From NCBI GenBank assembly GCA_032622095.1, contig CP136062.1, positions 52,965,349 through 53,029,348 on the forward strand: 64,000 nt of DNA. The letters are read 5' to 3'. Made by a program: the position numbers and the translations under genes. Shown here piece by piece: positions 39,308-49,400 of the stretch. Origin of the DNA: Siphonodentalium dalli (lineage: Eukaryota > Mollusca > Scaphopoda > Gadilida > Siphonodentaliidae). The notes below the pieces were generated by a model, which worked only from the letters and a program-made list of their open reading frames with translations, had not been told where the DNA came from and ran no database searches. The first letter of the stretch is position 1, and every line of letters starts with the position of its first letter.

Positions 39308-39907
39308 TTAAAGGGGTACTGTACGCCATTTTCAATAAATTCCCGGTGATAACAACGATCTATTATCGATACTATATAGAAATATAAGTAATTTGAGTCG
39401 AAGATGTATTCTGTAAACGCTCAGGTTAATAGGCTATCTTAAAATTTAATAATTTAAAAGTTAATAATTTAATATAAATTGATTTTATGGCTCCAGCCAT
39501 AAAATGGCGTCTCTTAAAATTCGAATTTCCGTGTACAAAACGTAATCAAATTATAATTGAGGGATACCGGATTAGGAAAACAATTGCACACACGATCGTT
39601 TGAAACATTATGCTTATACGGGGAGAAAACCCAAGCCATTCATTGACTAGTGACGGTACACTAACTTAAATGAGTATATGGGACTACTAACCATATAATA
39701 TAATGTTTATTTGATTCATTTGGTTGAAAACTTTACAAAAATTACTCGACAACGACAATTTGTATTTTTGCATTCCGGTAAATTTGCCATCCGTAAAAAT
39801 ACTTCGTACTCAACAAACTTTCAAAAAATTGAAAAGTTGTTACATTATTCTCCGACTCGGGGATTATAGAAACCAACAACAACACCTTGGGTACAGTACC
39901 CCTTTAA
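39308..39907. mobile_element. TTAA-flanked inverted-repeat element (MITE-like, 600 bp)
   Basis: A 17-bp sequence TTAAAGGGGTACTGTAC at 39308-39324 is matched by its perfect inverse GTACAGTACCCCTTTAA at 39891-39907. Reading the outer TTAA as a target duplication leaves 13-bp terminal repeats starting AGGGG, the arrangement expected of piggyBac-type or other TTAA-targeting non-autonomous elements. The inside is AT-rich and has no convincing coding frame. It starts 12 bp after the last satellite unit. The family assignment is inference from TSD and TIR only. Confidence 0.75.
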
Positions 39908-42078
39908 CTATCCAACTATCGCAATGAATATTTGGACAATATAAATACACAAGTAAATGGTGATGTATTTATATTCTACTCGATGTAAATTTTCGTCGTA
40001 ATTGTCTTTACTAAACACATGCATCTTCAGGAAAGATTAAGAAATGAAACTGTCATCATATATAAGACTTCTATGAGTCGAATTCAAAACTGAGCGAAAA
40101 CAATTACAGCGTGATATACGAGTAAGGTACACGCGATCGCAGGTAAAACATGGCAAATTCCGAGATTTAAACTCCGAATCTCCTTGAAAATATATTTTTT
40201 CCATATGCGATTTGTGAAGTATCCGATAGAACATTTGGGATAGTACATTATTATGAGATTTTGGAAAATATAGAACAAATTCGAAGGTTGAAATTGCCAG
40301 GCTTGATGTCGTGCCGCACACTCGAGCAAATAATGAGTCGATGTATGTGTCCAATCATGCGCCACCCGATGGGAACCGGTCCTGTTAGATATAATTATAC
40401 ATGTTTGGATCTAGCCTTATATTCGATAACATCTGACCGCCGCTACGCGGCAGAATTAATTTTTCTTGGATGCAGTCGCACTTTTCAAGACAGAAGACTT
40501 AAGAGTTACCAGAAGTACGTCCATGCGCCCTTATCTGACACCTTGAATATCCAAGATAAATATATTTCAGTTATTTCAAAATTGGAGTAAAATATCTCCA
40601 GAAATTCACCATATAGTACAGAAAATACGCCTCGTACACAAATTCCTTCAAACATCGTTATTTTGCATATATGGTTGACTGCACAGACATAAGTTATCGT
40701 CGACAAACTGTTCAATGGATCGAACAACAAAACGGCGAATCAACACTCCTGCTACACATATTTTATGTTTTGCGTGTGCGGAGAATTGTGTAGGGTACAA
40801 CTTACACCTGAATGTCTCGACACGATGGTCCAGTCTTCATTCGTTTCGGGTACAGTTTAAAAAGTGAATGTCGGTAGACTATAGATAAAATAATGCATCA
40901 TTCTTGTGAATGATGGCCTCTCTAGCGAGATGCACGGGTTCTGTAAATAATTGACGCGCGTTAAAGGGACGGGCGGTCTTCGTTGTAGGTTACAATATAG
41001 AAATAACAGTTATCAAATTATGATAACTTCTTCTAAAATATACTAATGTTATAGCATAATGATGATATGAATGCGATATTATTCACAAAACATGCTTTGT
41101 TTCATAGAAAATGAAGGTCGTGTTTTGTTTTTGTTTGTCACAAAAAAGTGCAGTTAATTGTGTATAAGCAGTATCACGATAGTGCGTAATGTCCTTATTT
41201 AGATTCGCGTGCATTGTACGCGAGGTTCTAAGACCCCTAATTTGGTGCGTCTACAACTTGCAACTCACAATACTAACATATAATAAATTCGTTATTTTTT
41301 ATGTATTACCACATATGAGTTGGAGAAAATACTAAATAAAATATTAATCTCTTTGCAAAGAACAATCATAACATGTACGCGATTTCTGTAACGTGGTATG
41401 ATTTGAATGCGATTTATATTCGCCGTCAACAGCGCAACGGAACATTGTCATTTTTCATTTTCATAGTTCCGAGTGTTTGTCTAAACAAATGGTTTTGTAA
41501 CGTTTTTATGTTTTTCGACATAACAAAGCGTACACATGTGACAATAACATGCAATGTACGCGAATTCCATGATTGGTATAAGAACAATATCTGTATATTA
41601 TATAATATTCTTTCTGTTTATGGCAGTTTTAGTGGACGTGACTACATGTATTTTAACAGCTATACCAACCGGGAAGTCCGCCCGTATCATAATGAACTTT
41701 TAGAATTATTTTCATGAGCATTTAAATATCAGCACATTTTCAAAGCACCGCCGCAAAACCTTTATTAACAAAACATAGTACAGTGAAACAATTTAATAGG
41801 ATCAATTATAAATCAGGTTAAAACAAACCTAAATCAATCTTACTTAATAAATTAATAATGAACAGTCATCATGATTTATCGTTTATCATCCGGATTTCAG
41901 TTTGGGTTACTTTATGGGAATAATGTAAGAAATATATGCTTTTCCTTTGTAAATAATATATAACAGAACAACATTACGACACATCACTATCAAACGTATG
42001 TATGTAAATGTGTTTGCATTAAATAAATTTTTGTCTGAAATAAACTATAATAATAATAATACTAACTAGAATGAAATT
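39908..42078. other. AT-rich intergenic DNA without recognisable genes
   Basis: Only short open frames occur, the longest about 114 codons at 41373-41717. None shows a domain I recognise. One dispersed repeat lies near 40361-40410 (listed separately). A short hairpin CATCATTC/GAATGATG is present near 40894-40913. Confidence 0.6.
40361..40410 (+). repeat. Dispersed repeat fragment shared in inverse orientation
   Basis: The core GATGGGAACCGGTCCTG followed by TTAGATATAATTATAC and TGTTTGGAT is found in reverse complement at about 49661-49713 and again in its duplicate at about 52170-52222, at roughly 80% identity by eye. It marks an unidentified dispersed repeat family. Confidence 0.6.
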
Positions 42079-44110
42079 GAAATTGCACTGCAATTTCGAT
42101 ACTTCAATGTTTACCAAGGGGAAAAGCTATCGCAACCATTTTTTGTACGCGTGTAGCACACGAGAAGACGAACATAATAGAGCAAGTACGAACTCGATAT
42201 CGCAAGCCGTTCCGGAGGAGATGCGCACACAATAGCACTATGAAGGATACCCAAACGTCAAAATTTGAATCGAGTGCTGTGACGTCAGTTATTGGCCTAT
42301 TGAGGTAATTTTGTGCCAAGGTCAATGTCGGACGAACCCCGCACCCAGTCCAGTCAATAGCCAAGGACGGGAGCTATGTACGTACAAAAATTCAAGGCAA
42401 TCGGTAGATTCGTTTTGGATCTATTCGCCTTTTTCAAATAAATCAGGGCAAGGCCCACTCCTTGCAGGATACCCAAAAGTCAAAATTGAATCGGGTGCTG
42501 TGACGTCAGTTTTTGGTCGATTGCGCTAATTTTTACGGCGTTGTCTTCAGTTCGAAATAGCGATACCGCCCTATGAATGTGGTCAAATTGAAAAGAAAAA
42601 AGGTTTTTCAAAGAGCGTTAACCGATCCTTCGTCCAATACCGATCTTTCGAACTGGAAGTGCTATCCATACCATTTTTCGCGTGTTTGTAGCACATGATG
42701 AGAGGAAACTAATAATGCAAGTCCGAACTCGATATCTCAAGCCGTTCCGGAGGAGATACGTGGACAACAGCAATAAACATGAAGAGCGTTTAGTGCAGAG
42801 GTCAAGGTCGTACGAAATTCACACCCAGTCGGGTTAATAGCTAAGGACGAACGCTATATATGTACCAAAAATCATTCTAATCGGTCAATCAATTTTTGAC
42901 CCATAAGAGATCCAAGCTCAATAAAAGTTCAATCTAGTTTAAATGTGGCTATAATCAAACCGCCATTACTCCGCCATTTTTTGACCGATTGAGTAAATTT
43001 TCAGGATTTATCTAGCGCTCACATGTCTGGACATTTTGGTGTTCATCCGAACTCTCTATCCCCATCCGTCTCGGAGGAGATGCGCGGACAAGGGTAAAAA
43101 TGCTTATTTTTATATTTTTATCTTCAAGCGGCAATTGAATGGCAATTACTCCGCTATTTTCAGACCGATTGAGGAAATTTTCAGGATTTATCTAGCGCTC
43201 ACATGTCTGGACATTTTGGTGTTCATCCTAACTCTCTATCGCCATCCGTCTCGGAGGAGATGCGCGGACAACGGTAAACATGCTTATTTTTATTCTTTAA
43301 AATTTTAATCGGGTGCTGTGACGTCATTTTTTGGTCGATTGCGCTAATTTTTACGGCGTTGTCTTCAGTTCGGACTAGCGATGCCGCCCTATGAATTTGG
43401 TCAAATTCAGAAGAGCGTTAACCGATTCTTCGACCAATACCGATCTTTCGAACAGGAAGTGCTATGCATACCATTTTTCGAAAACTTTGTAGCACATGAT
43501 GAGAGAAAACTAATAATGCAAGTCCGAACTCGATATCTCAAGCCGTTCCGGAGGAGATACGTACACAACAGTAATAAACATGAAGAGCGTTTAGTGCAAA
43601 GGTCAAGGTCGTACGAAATTCACACCCAGTCGGGTTAATAGCTATGGACGAACGCTATATATGTACCCAAAATAATTCTAATCGGTCAATCAATTTTTGA
43701 CCCATAAGAGATCCAAGCTTCAATCAAGTTTAAATGTGGCTATAATCAAACCGCCATTACTCCGCCATTTTTTGACCGATTGACCTAGTTTATATTGCAT
43801 CTTAATTGCCTTTGCCATGCGATACCACCCTGTGAGTTTGGTCAAATTAGGACGAACTATTTTTTGCAAAAAATTACTGGCGACGGTCAAGGTCAAGGTC
43901 AAGGTCGGACAAAAATAGCGGCAAGTGCATAAAACTAACTTTTAGTGGATGTATATGAGTAGGAAATATCAAATCAATCGACCTGGCGGTTTCTGAGATA
44001 TAAGGTGTTTTATAATAATAATAAATAAAAAAAAAAAAATTACAATATACTTCAATGTTAACACATTGAAGTATAATTAGGTTTCAAATTCCCAGTGGGA
44101 AATTTGGATA
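42079..44110. repeat. Composite non-coding repeat block with terminal hairpins
   Basis: The left edge has a perfect hairpin GAAATTGC-ACT-GCAATTTC (42079-42097) followed by GATACTTCAATGT. The right edge has ATACTTCAATGT-TAAC-ACATTGAAGTAT (44047-44074), then a near-hairpin around CCCAGTGGG (about 44086-44105), again followed by GGATACTTC. The inside is made of repeated modules: about 42491-42960 recurs at 43309-43760 (offset 818, then 800 bp after an indel), and 42961-43140 recurs at 43141-43320 (offset 180). Phrases such as CAAGCCGTTCCGGAGGAGA and GGTCAAGGTCG recur. A short A-rich AAT-type repeat lies at about 44010-44040. No coding capacity is seen. It resembles a non-autonomous DNA element or intergenic repeat family with nested tandem duplications; class unknown. 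Confidence 0.65.
42961..43320 (+). repeat. 180-bp tandem duplication inside the composite block
   Basis: Two consecutive copies begin CGCCATTACTCCGCCATTTT (42961) and GGCAATTACTCCGCTATTTT (43141). They share TCTAGCGCTCACATGTCTGG, the following HindIII-less stretch and TCTCGGAGGAGATGCGCGGA at an exact 180-bp offset. Confidence 0.85.
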
Positions 44111-44140
44111 CTTCCATATATACTGCTTCCCGTTTCTCAT

Positions 44141-44225
44141 GTTATACATATCTTTCTCGCTATCTCGCTTCATCCCATTCTCCCTAGCCCCCATCTCTCT
44201 CTGTCTTTCTCTCACCCTCTCTCAT
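44141..44225 (+). repeat. Polypyrimidine (CT-rich) tract
   Basis: About 85 bp made almost only of C and T, with CTCTCTCTGTCTTTCTCTC-type runs. Simple-sequence DNA; no function is implied. Confidence 0.7.
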
Positions 44226-44491
44226 TTGCTGACTACTTATCCATATACGAACCTTCGCTTTCGTTTATCATAGTACACAGCAAGCAGTTGAGAAAACAGA
44301 TATTCTCACTTTTAGTTTTCTGTTTATGTCACCTTCAGCTTATAATAGTCTTTCTACTGATGTATTCATTAAGAATGCAGAATTATCACCAGGAGGTTCA
44401 GCTGTATAGCGAATGTATAGTTTGATGTGGGCATTGTACGATAGGCCGTGTTCAGTGTATGATAGACTGTATTAACATATTCGCTGCTATG

Positions 44492-44564
44492 ACGTCCGTA
44501 ACTATTACGGACGTAAAAGTGCACGTAGTGTGCTATATGGTCCGGACCTATACTTCAGCACACT
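44492..44564 (+). other. Cluster of perfect short hairpins
   Basis: ACGTCCGTAA-CTA-TTACGGACGT (44492-44514) is a perfect 10-bp stem with a 3-nt loop. Directly after it, AGTGTGCT (44527-44534) pairs with AGCACACT (44557-44564) around the self-complementary GGTCCGGACC. No RNA family is recognised. Confidence 0.6.
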
Positions 44565-44918
44565 AGCAGTAGGCCATTATTCATAACTGGAACCCAGATA
44601 TTGGTTCATCGGAATAACTGTATCTCGAAGTTTCAAACAGTGTATGATGTTCCACGATTCTGAGCGATAATAAGCTTTCAACTAAGTCAGTTTCATGGTT
44701 CTTGTGATATTTCCATTGTAGTTTTCCACTGGAAAATGACAATAACGTCAAGAGCCCAGCACATGACGTCGTGGTGTCATTTAGCAGCAAAGAGTTGAAG
44801 TGTATGGTGGGCCGTGTTCATTTATATGCATGACGTATTATGCTATATAGTGTCACCACAAGTAAACTGTTAGCTCTAAGACTGAGGAAATCGCACATTA
44901 GTTGCGAGTAGATTCCCG

Positions 44919-45385
44919 CTATCACATCCACTCGTCAAAAAAATTGTATCTTTTTTTTTTTGGAGTATTTGGTTTTCGGTGGAATTTGCCAATTTAAACC
45001 CACCTGCAAGCGAGCTGGACAGGTTGTTTATTTAGTAGAGCAGTCAAACTTTGGGAGGGTACCTACAGTATATTGACGTACCTACTCCTGCATTACCTCA
45101 CTCATCCATTAGCCTGTTTGGATTTGGCGGAGAAAATAGTTAAGTGATATTATCTATCACATGCACTCGTCAAATAAATTTTATCTCGATGTTTAATTTT
45201 TTGACAATTTTTCCCACTTTGATTTTCATTAGAATTTGCCAAAAGTCTGAACCAACCAGAAGCGAGTTCGCTTTTGGGCAGGTTTATTTTATAGCAGAGC
45301 GGTCAAACTTTGTGGCCGTACGTACCCGCTACTGCGTTATCCTAGCTCATTAATTGACCCGTTTGGATTTGGCGCTAAAATAGGT
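44919..45385 (+). repeat. Diverged tandem duplication, period about 235-245 bp
   Basis: Copy 1 (about 44919-45140) and copy 2 (about 45154-45385) share, in order, CTATCACAT.CACTCGTCAAA, AGAATTTGCCAA-like sequence, AAGCGAG, GCAGGTTTATTT-like sequence, AGCGGTCAAACTTTG-like sequence, CTCA..CATTA and CGTTTGGATTTGGCG. Identity is clearly lower than in the 49-54 kb duplication, so this is an older event. Non-coding. Confidence 0.75.
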
Positions 45386-45389
45386 CATT

Positions 45390-46802
45390 TTTTATCCAGA
45401 CAATAAATCGGTAAAGGTTAGGACAAAACTCCGGGTCCGCATCACTCATCCCATTTGTAGCATCATAGTGTAATACAGACATTATATCACTGGACTTGTT
45501 TTTTTTGTAGTAGATATATGATCATCCGTCACTGCGATGCGTCAGTTCGTTGTTTACGGTGTTGTTATTGTTGACATGGAAACTGTTGTGGAGTACTCTT
45601 CTGCGTACAGTATATCCTTTCGTGTAAATGTACATGCATGCATGTGCTTTGAAACAAACAATCAGAACACTGCCAACTAGACTGAACAGTTCAAGTTTCA
45701 ACAATAGACAACATTCTAATAGCTGCTATGTAAAGTGTATATGTTGTTGTTGTTGCTATTGTTGTCACCAGTGGTCAAAGCTCTTGTTAATTGTACCTGT
45801 ATCATCTGGTGTCAATAAATGTGTCAGTGTTTTGATAGTCACAGCACCGTCAATTTCGACATTAACACTTAGACGAATGAGGACAAGTCAGCCGACAGCT
45901 CGAAGAGGCAGCTCGAAGACACCCAGTTGTCACAATTTAGCGAAAATATCAATGATTAAACCGGTTTTCATACATTTAGAACTTGCCTGGTTCACAAAGG
46001 AACCGAATTAAGACCATCAGCACATCAGTGCACACATGTACAAGTCGCATTTCCCCAAAAAACAAAACAATAGTTTGTAGAGTGCCTGCGATCAAATTCC
46101 CAATATTGCGAAAGATAATTTACCGTACAACTGATGAAATGGTACGTAATGGATCGGATTATAACGGTCCGATACTGTCAAACAGAAATATTTTCTAACA
46201 GTGCATGAGAGCAGCGGCATGTGGCAGCCTCGTAACATAAACGTTGTCTTGATTCTGAATATAGACACAACCAAAGCCTGATATACCACAATAAAGCCAA
46301 ACATAAACGTGGTCTTGATTTTGTCTCCGCATGTGGCAAATGGTATACTTACAGGTCGGGTCTTTCAAAACAGGAGAGAGAGTGTCGAATGCACGTTAAC
46401 ATAAACTATGAAAAACATGTCCTAGATTGCTATTTATTTGTGCTTGTATGATTAAACATTTTATTTTGTTACTCATTTAAGACACAATAGTATATATCAA
46501 TTGAAGATATACATGTTTTTACATCATGATCTGGCAATATAGAGAGAGTGAGGTAATTTAAGGGCGATATCATATGTGACATTCCATAAGACCAAAAGAA
46601 AGGTCCGCTGTAAACGTTACCGCTTGTATCTTTCAAACCGGTGTAGCCTGTGTCTTCGAACAAGATAAACGTTACCATCTAAAAATATATTTTCGACGAT
46701 AACTTCGTTAATACTTCGATATATAATAAAACAACAACACGATAGCAGTATGATGGTCTCCAATACACGGTTATGTAGATGTAAATATATCAGACAAATC
46801 GG
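45390..46802. other. Intergenic DNA without recognisable genes
   Basis: Short frames only (longest about 127 codons at 45628-46011, with a low-complexity CCCCC stretch from TGT repeats). A small direct repeat AACATAAACGT.GTCTTGATT occurs near 46237 and 46301. Nothing else is supported. Confidence 0.5.
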
Positions 46803-47037
46803 TATAGCTTAACCTGTCATTAATGTGTAAAATACATATATGTTATCACCACCATGTGTGTTTCCGAGATCAGTATTCAAGTCGAGCTGCCTTCTCTGGG
46901 CAGTCTATCGACTCGTCCTACGGACTCGTCGATAGACAGCCCAGAGAAGGCAGCGAAACTTGAATACTGATCTCTGAAACACACATGGTGGTGATAACCT
47001 ATATGTATTTTACACATTAATGACAGGTTTAGCTATA
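46803..47037. repeat. Long near-perfect palindrome, 116-bp arms with 3-nt loop
   Basis: The arms at 46803-46918 and 46922-47037 are reverse complements with about 9 mismatches in 116 positions (counted by eye), separated by TAC. Ends read TATAGCTTAACCTG and its near-inverse CAGGTTTAGCTATA, so a TA target duplication with TAGC termini is possible. It fits a foldback-type MITE. A transcript would form a very long hairpin. No coding frame is present. Confidence 0.85.
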
Positions 47038-47185
47038 TCAATTTAACTTACAATTCGTCCCATAAAAATGCAATAACACTGAATTTAAAACAGGAACTAT
47101 ATTATTACGTGCAACACAAAACGTACACAATTCTCAGCACGCGACCTCGTGAGAAGTCAAATTCTGAGAAATTCACGTCACGTGA

Positions 47186-48804
47186 CTATTCAACTTCGCA
47201 TTGGCTGGAATTAGATTCAATGATGAGGCGACGATATTTCCGTTTCGAATGTTCGACATAATTGTCACTTTTGACAAGAAAATTGTAATATTTTATGGTG
47301 CAATCTCCTTGGATGGTGTTGGCGAGAGGCATTGCAGGAGATGGCTGTCCATTCACAGTTTTAATGAATTTCGAAGTTTCCGACACTTTAACAATCGATT
47401 TCTGACTCGCACTCTCAGTGTCACGTGTGTCAACAATTCTAGTTGGAGCGGAATTCGAATTGTCAATGGGATCAGAGGTTGATGTTCGTTTCGGTGCTAT
47501 GCAAAGAATATCCGACATTTTCCGTTGCATTTCCACTGACGCAACAGAATAATTATTAACACTGGCAATATATCTGTGTCCCGAAAGCTGTGTCACTATG
47601 AAGGCGTCGAGTACAGGTTGTTCTCCGGACGCAGTTATTGGTCTTTCTATCAGGAAGTTCACCTTTCTCTGCCATGTTCTTCATGATTTTGGCTAAGGCG
47701 TGTTCACCCATAGGCTGAGCCTTATACCAGATATGTGAATCTGGTTTCCGATTATGATCCACTTGTATGTAGAATGGTGAATCATACTCCAAAGTGTCCA
47801 ATGGACGCTTTGATGCAAAAACCGTGTATGCTGAAACTGGACATTCTGTAGCTGCAAGTCCAGGGATTGCAAATGCTTTCGGAATGAATGCTCGGTCGTG
47901 ATTATTGGAACTTTCTCCTGTTCGGGTTTTTGTCCACCTTTCATTATGTTTTAAATATTCAATTCCATTGCGTCCTTTTCAAGCACAATGCCATTCAATC
48001 TTAAACTATGCTGTTCCTTTCCGGTGCGCATGCCGAACAATCTCACATTGATATACCACATTAGATTCAGCAATCCGTATGGGCAGTCAACGCTTAACAC
48101 ACCTCTTTCCCTAAGAAGAACTTCCTCACTTTCTGTTATTGGTTCAGCTGCATTTGGCCGATTACCTTTTCCAGCTTCTTTTGACTACTTCCTCTTACTT
48201 GCCAATATTGCTCTGGAACTTTCGAATTCTCGGTCCATGCATATTATATATGGATACTTCTTCTCCCTCAAATATCTATCGATACCGCGGTGATAGGATG
48301 TCAGTGAGTCCGGCTCATAATCAGATCCATCTGCTTGGATCTGACAGTATGAATGACCCTATATCATTGTCCATGTGAATTGAATCAATCGTCTCAATAG
48401 CCCGAAATTCATTCCTTATAGGGACAGAAATCTTGTAAATGCCCTTATTACAACTTGGGTTTTATTCACCGTGTTTTCATTCTGCATACTAGATACAAAG
48501 TCACCTTTGTCAGAGTCATGAACATTAACAAATGTTGGTGCTTTGGATATTGCCATTGTTGGTCTCTGTCAGTGGTGATGTGACAACAGTAGTGTTAGCA
48601 GTTGAAACAATCATAAACAATGGCTGCGATAATGGCATCTGCAGGCAACATTTGAGAATTAGTACACTGACTTCCAACTAAAACATTTCTTTCACTAGTT
48701 TTAAAACTGTTTTCTTTGTCGATTCTGCTCACAACATCATGCAAATCGTCATCTTCTCGAGATAGCTGCATTAGATAATCGTATGACACCTCGTTAGATT
48801 CCAT
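47186..48804 (-). pseudogene. Decayed Crypton-type DUF3504 tyrosine recombinase
   Basis: Read on the minus strand, successive frames rebuild most of a DUF3504 protein of the group that includes Crypton-derived KIAA1958, QRICH1 and ZMYM proteins. A start-like segment MESNEVSYDYL begins at 48804. An N-terminal core-binding-type segment (NENTVNKTQ, FTRFLSL) lies near 48550-48420 and is followed by EPDSLTSYHRGIDRYLREK near 48320-48255. RLFGMRTGKEQHSLR (about 48030) is the expected first-arginine region. WYKAQPMGEHALAK (about 47720) leads to VRRTT, then LSGHRYIASVNNYS (about 47560), which keeps the GH and the candidate tyrosine. A tail with NTIQGDCTIKYYNF matches the usual C-terminus. Frame changes near 48418, 48340, 47950 and 47610 and a stop at 48185-48187 disable it. 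Such enzymes perform site-specific DNA strand exchange, or are domesticated nuclear factors. Introns could explain one break but not all. Confidence 0.82.
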
Positions 48805-49400
48805 ATTATGTTAGATTTACGTACATTCGCAAGAATCGATCGATTTACGTTGTGTTCTCTGCAGAAATTGCAAATGCAGACGACGCTTTAAAAGCATCTA
48901 AATCACCCCATTAAAATTAATTCATGGGAAATGAAATTACGGATTTTTCGTAAGTATCTCTCTTGTATCCTTAACAAAATATAATTTTATTTCAATTTCC
49001 CTTCTGCATTTTATCGAATAAAAATTGCCGTCAGCAGCTTTTGATCAAGACCGTACTGAATTACGGGGAATTCTCTACTTAGCTTATAATAGAAATTGTC
49101 GAAATAGTCCGTATTCGTGCGAGTTGTAAACAATGTGTTGCTTTTTTAATTTCCAAACATTTTGCGATGCGTTTTTTCGTATTTTTTTCGGTCCTGTCCT
49201 CTCTTCACATTCTTTCCATTTTGTTAACACAAGTATGTATTATATTACGTTCGTAGCGCACGCTGGTGTTATTTAACGGCTTTAAATTGGTTATTTAGAC
49301 GCTTTGTTTTGAAAACAAGCCAGTTGTCAAAACGCACGTGCACTCGTTGTTGCCATCCACGATATCTTTGTTGCCATCCACGATACAAGATCGGAAACCG
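48805..49400. other. Intergenic DNA upstream of the recombinase relic
   Basis: AT-rich and without a convincing coding frame. A short direct repeat, TTGTTGCCATCCACGATA, occurs near 49348 and 49370, just before the 2.45-kb duplication begins. Confidence 0.5.

Noticed and set aside
40968-41690. Possible inverted ends ACGGGCGG.CTTC for a 0.7-kb element
   Set aside because: Only about a dozen positions agree and there is no target duplication; too weak.
42104-43902. Several 60-90-codon frames in the composite repeat block
   Set aside because: They are repeated with the non-coding modules, differ in frame between copies and have no domains.
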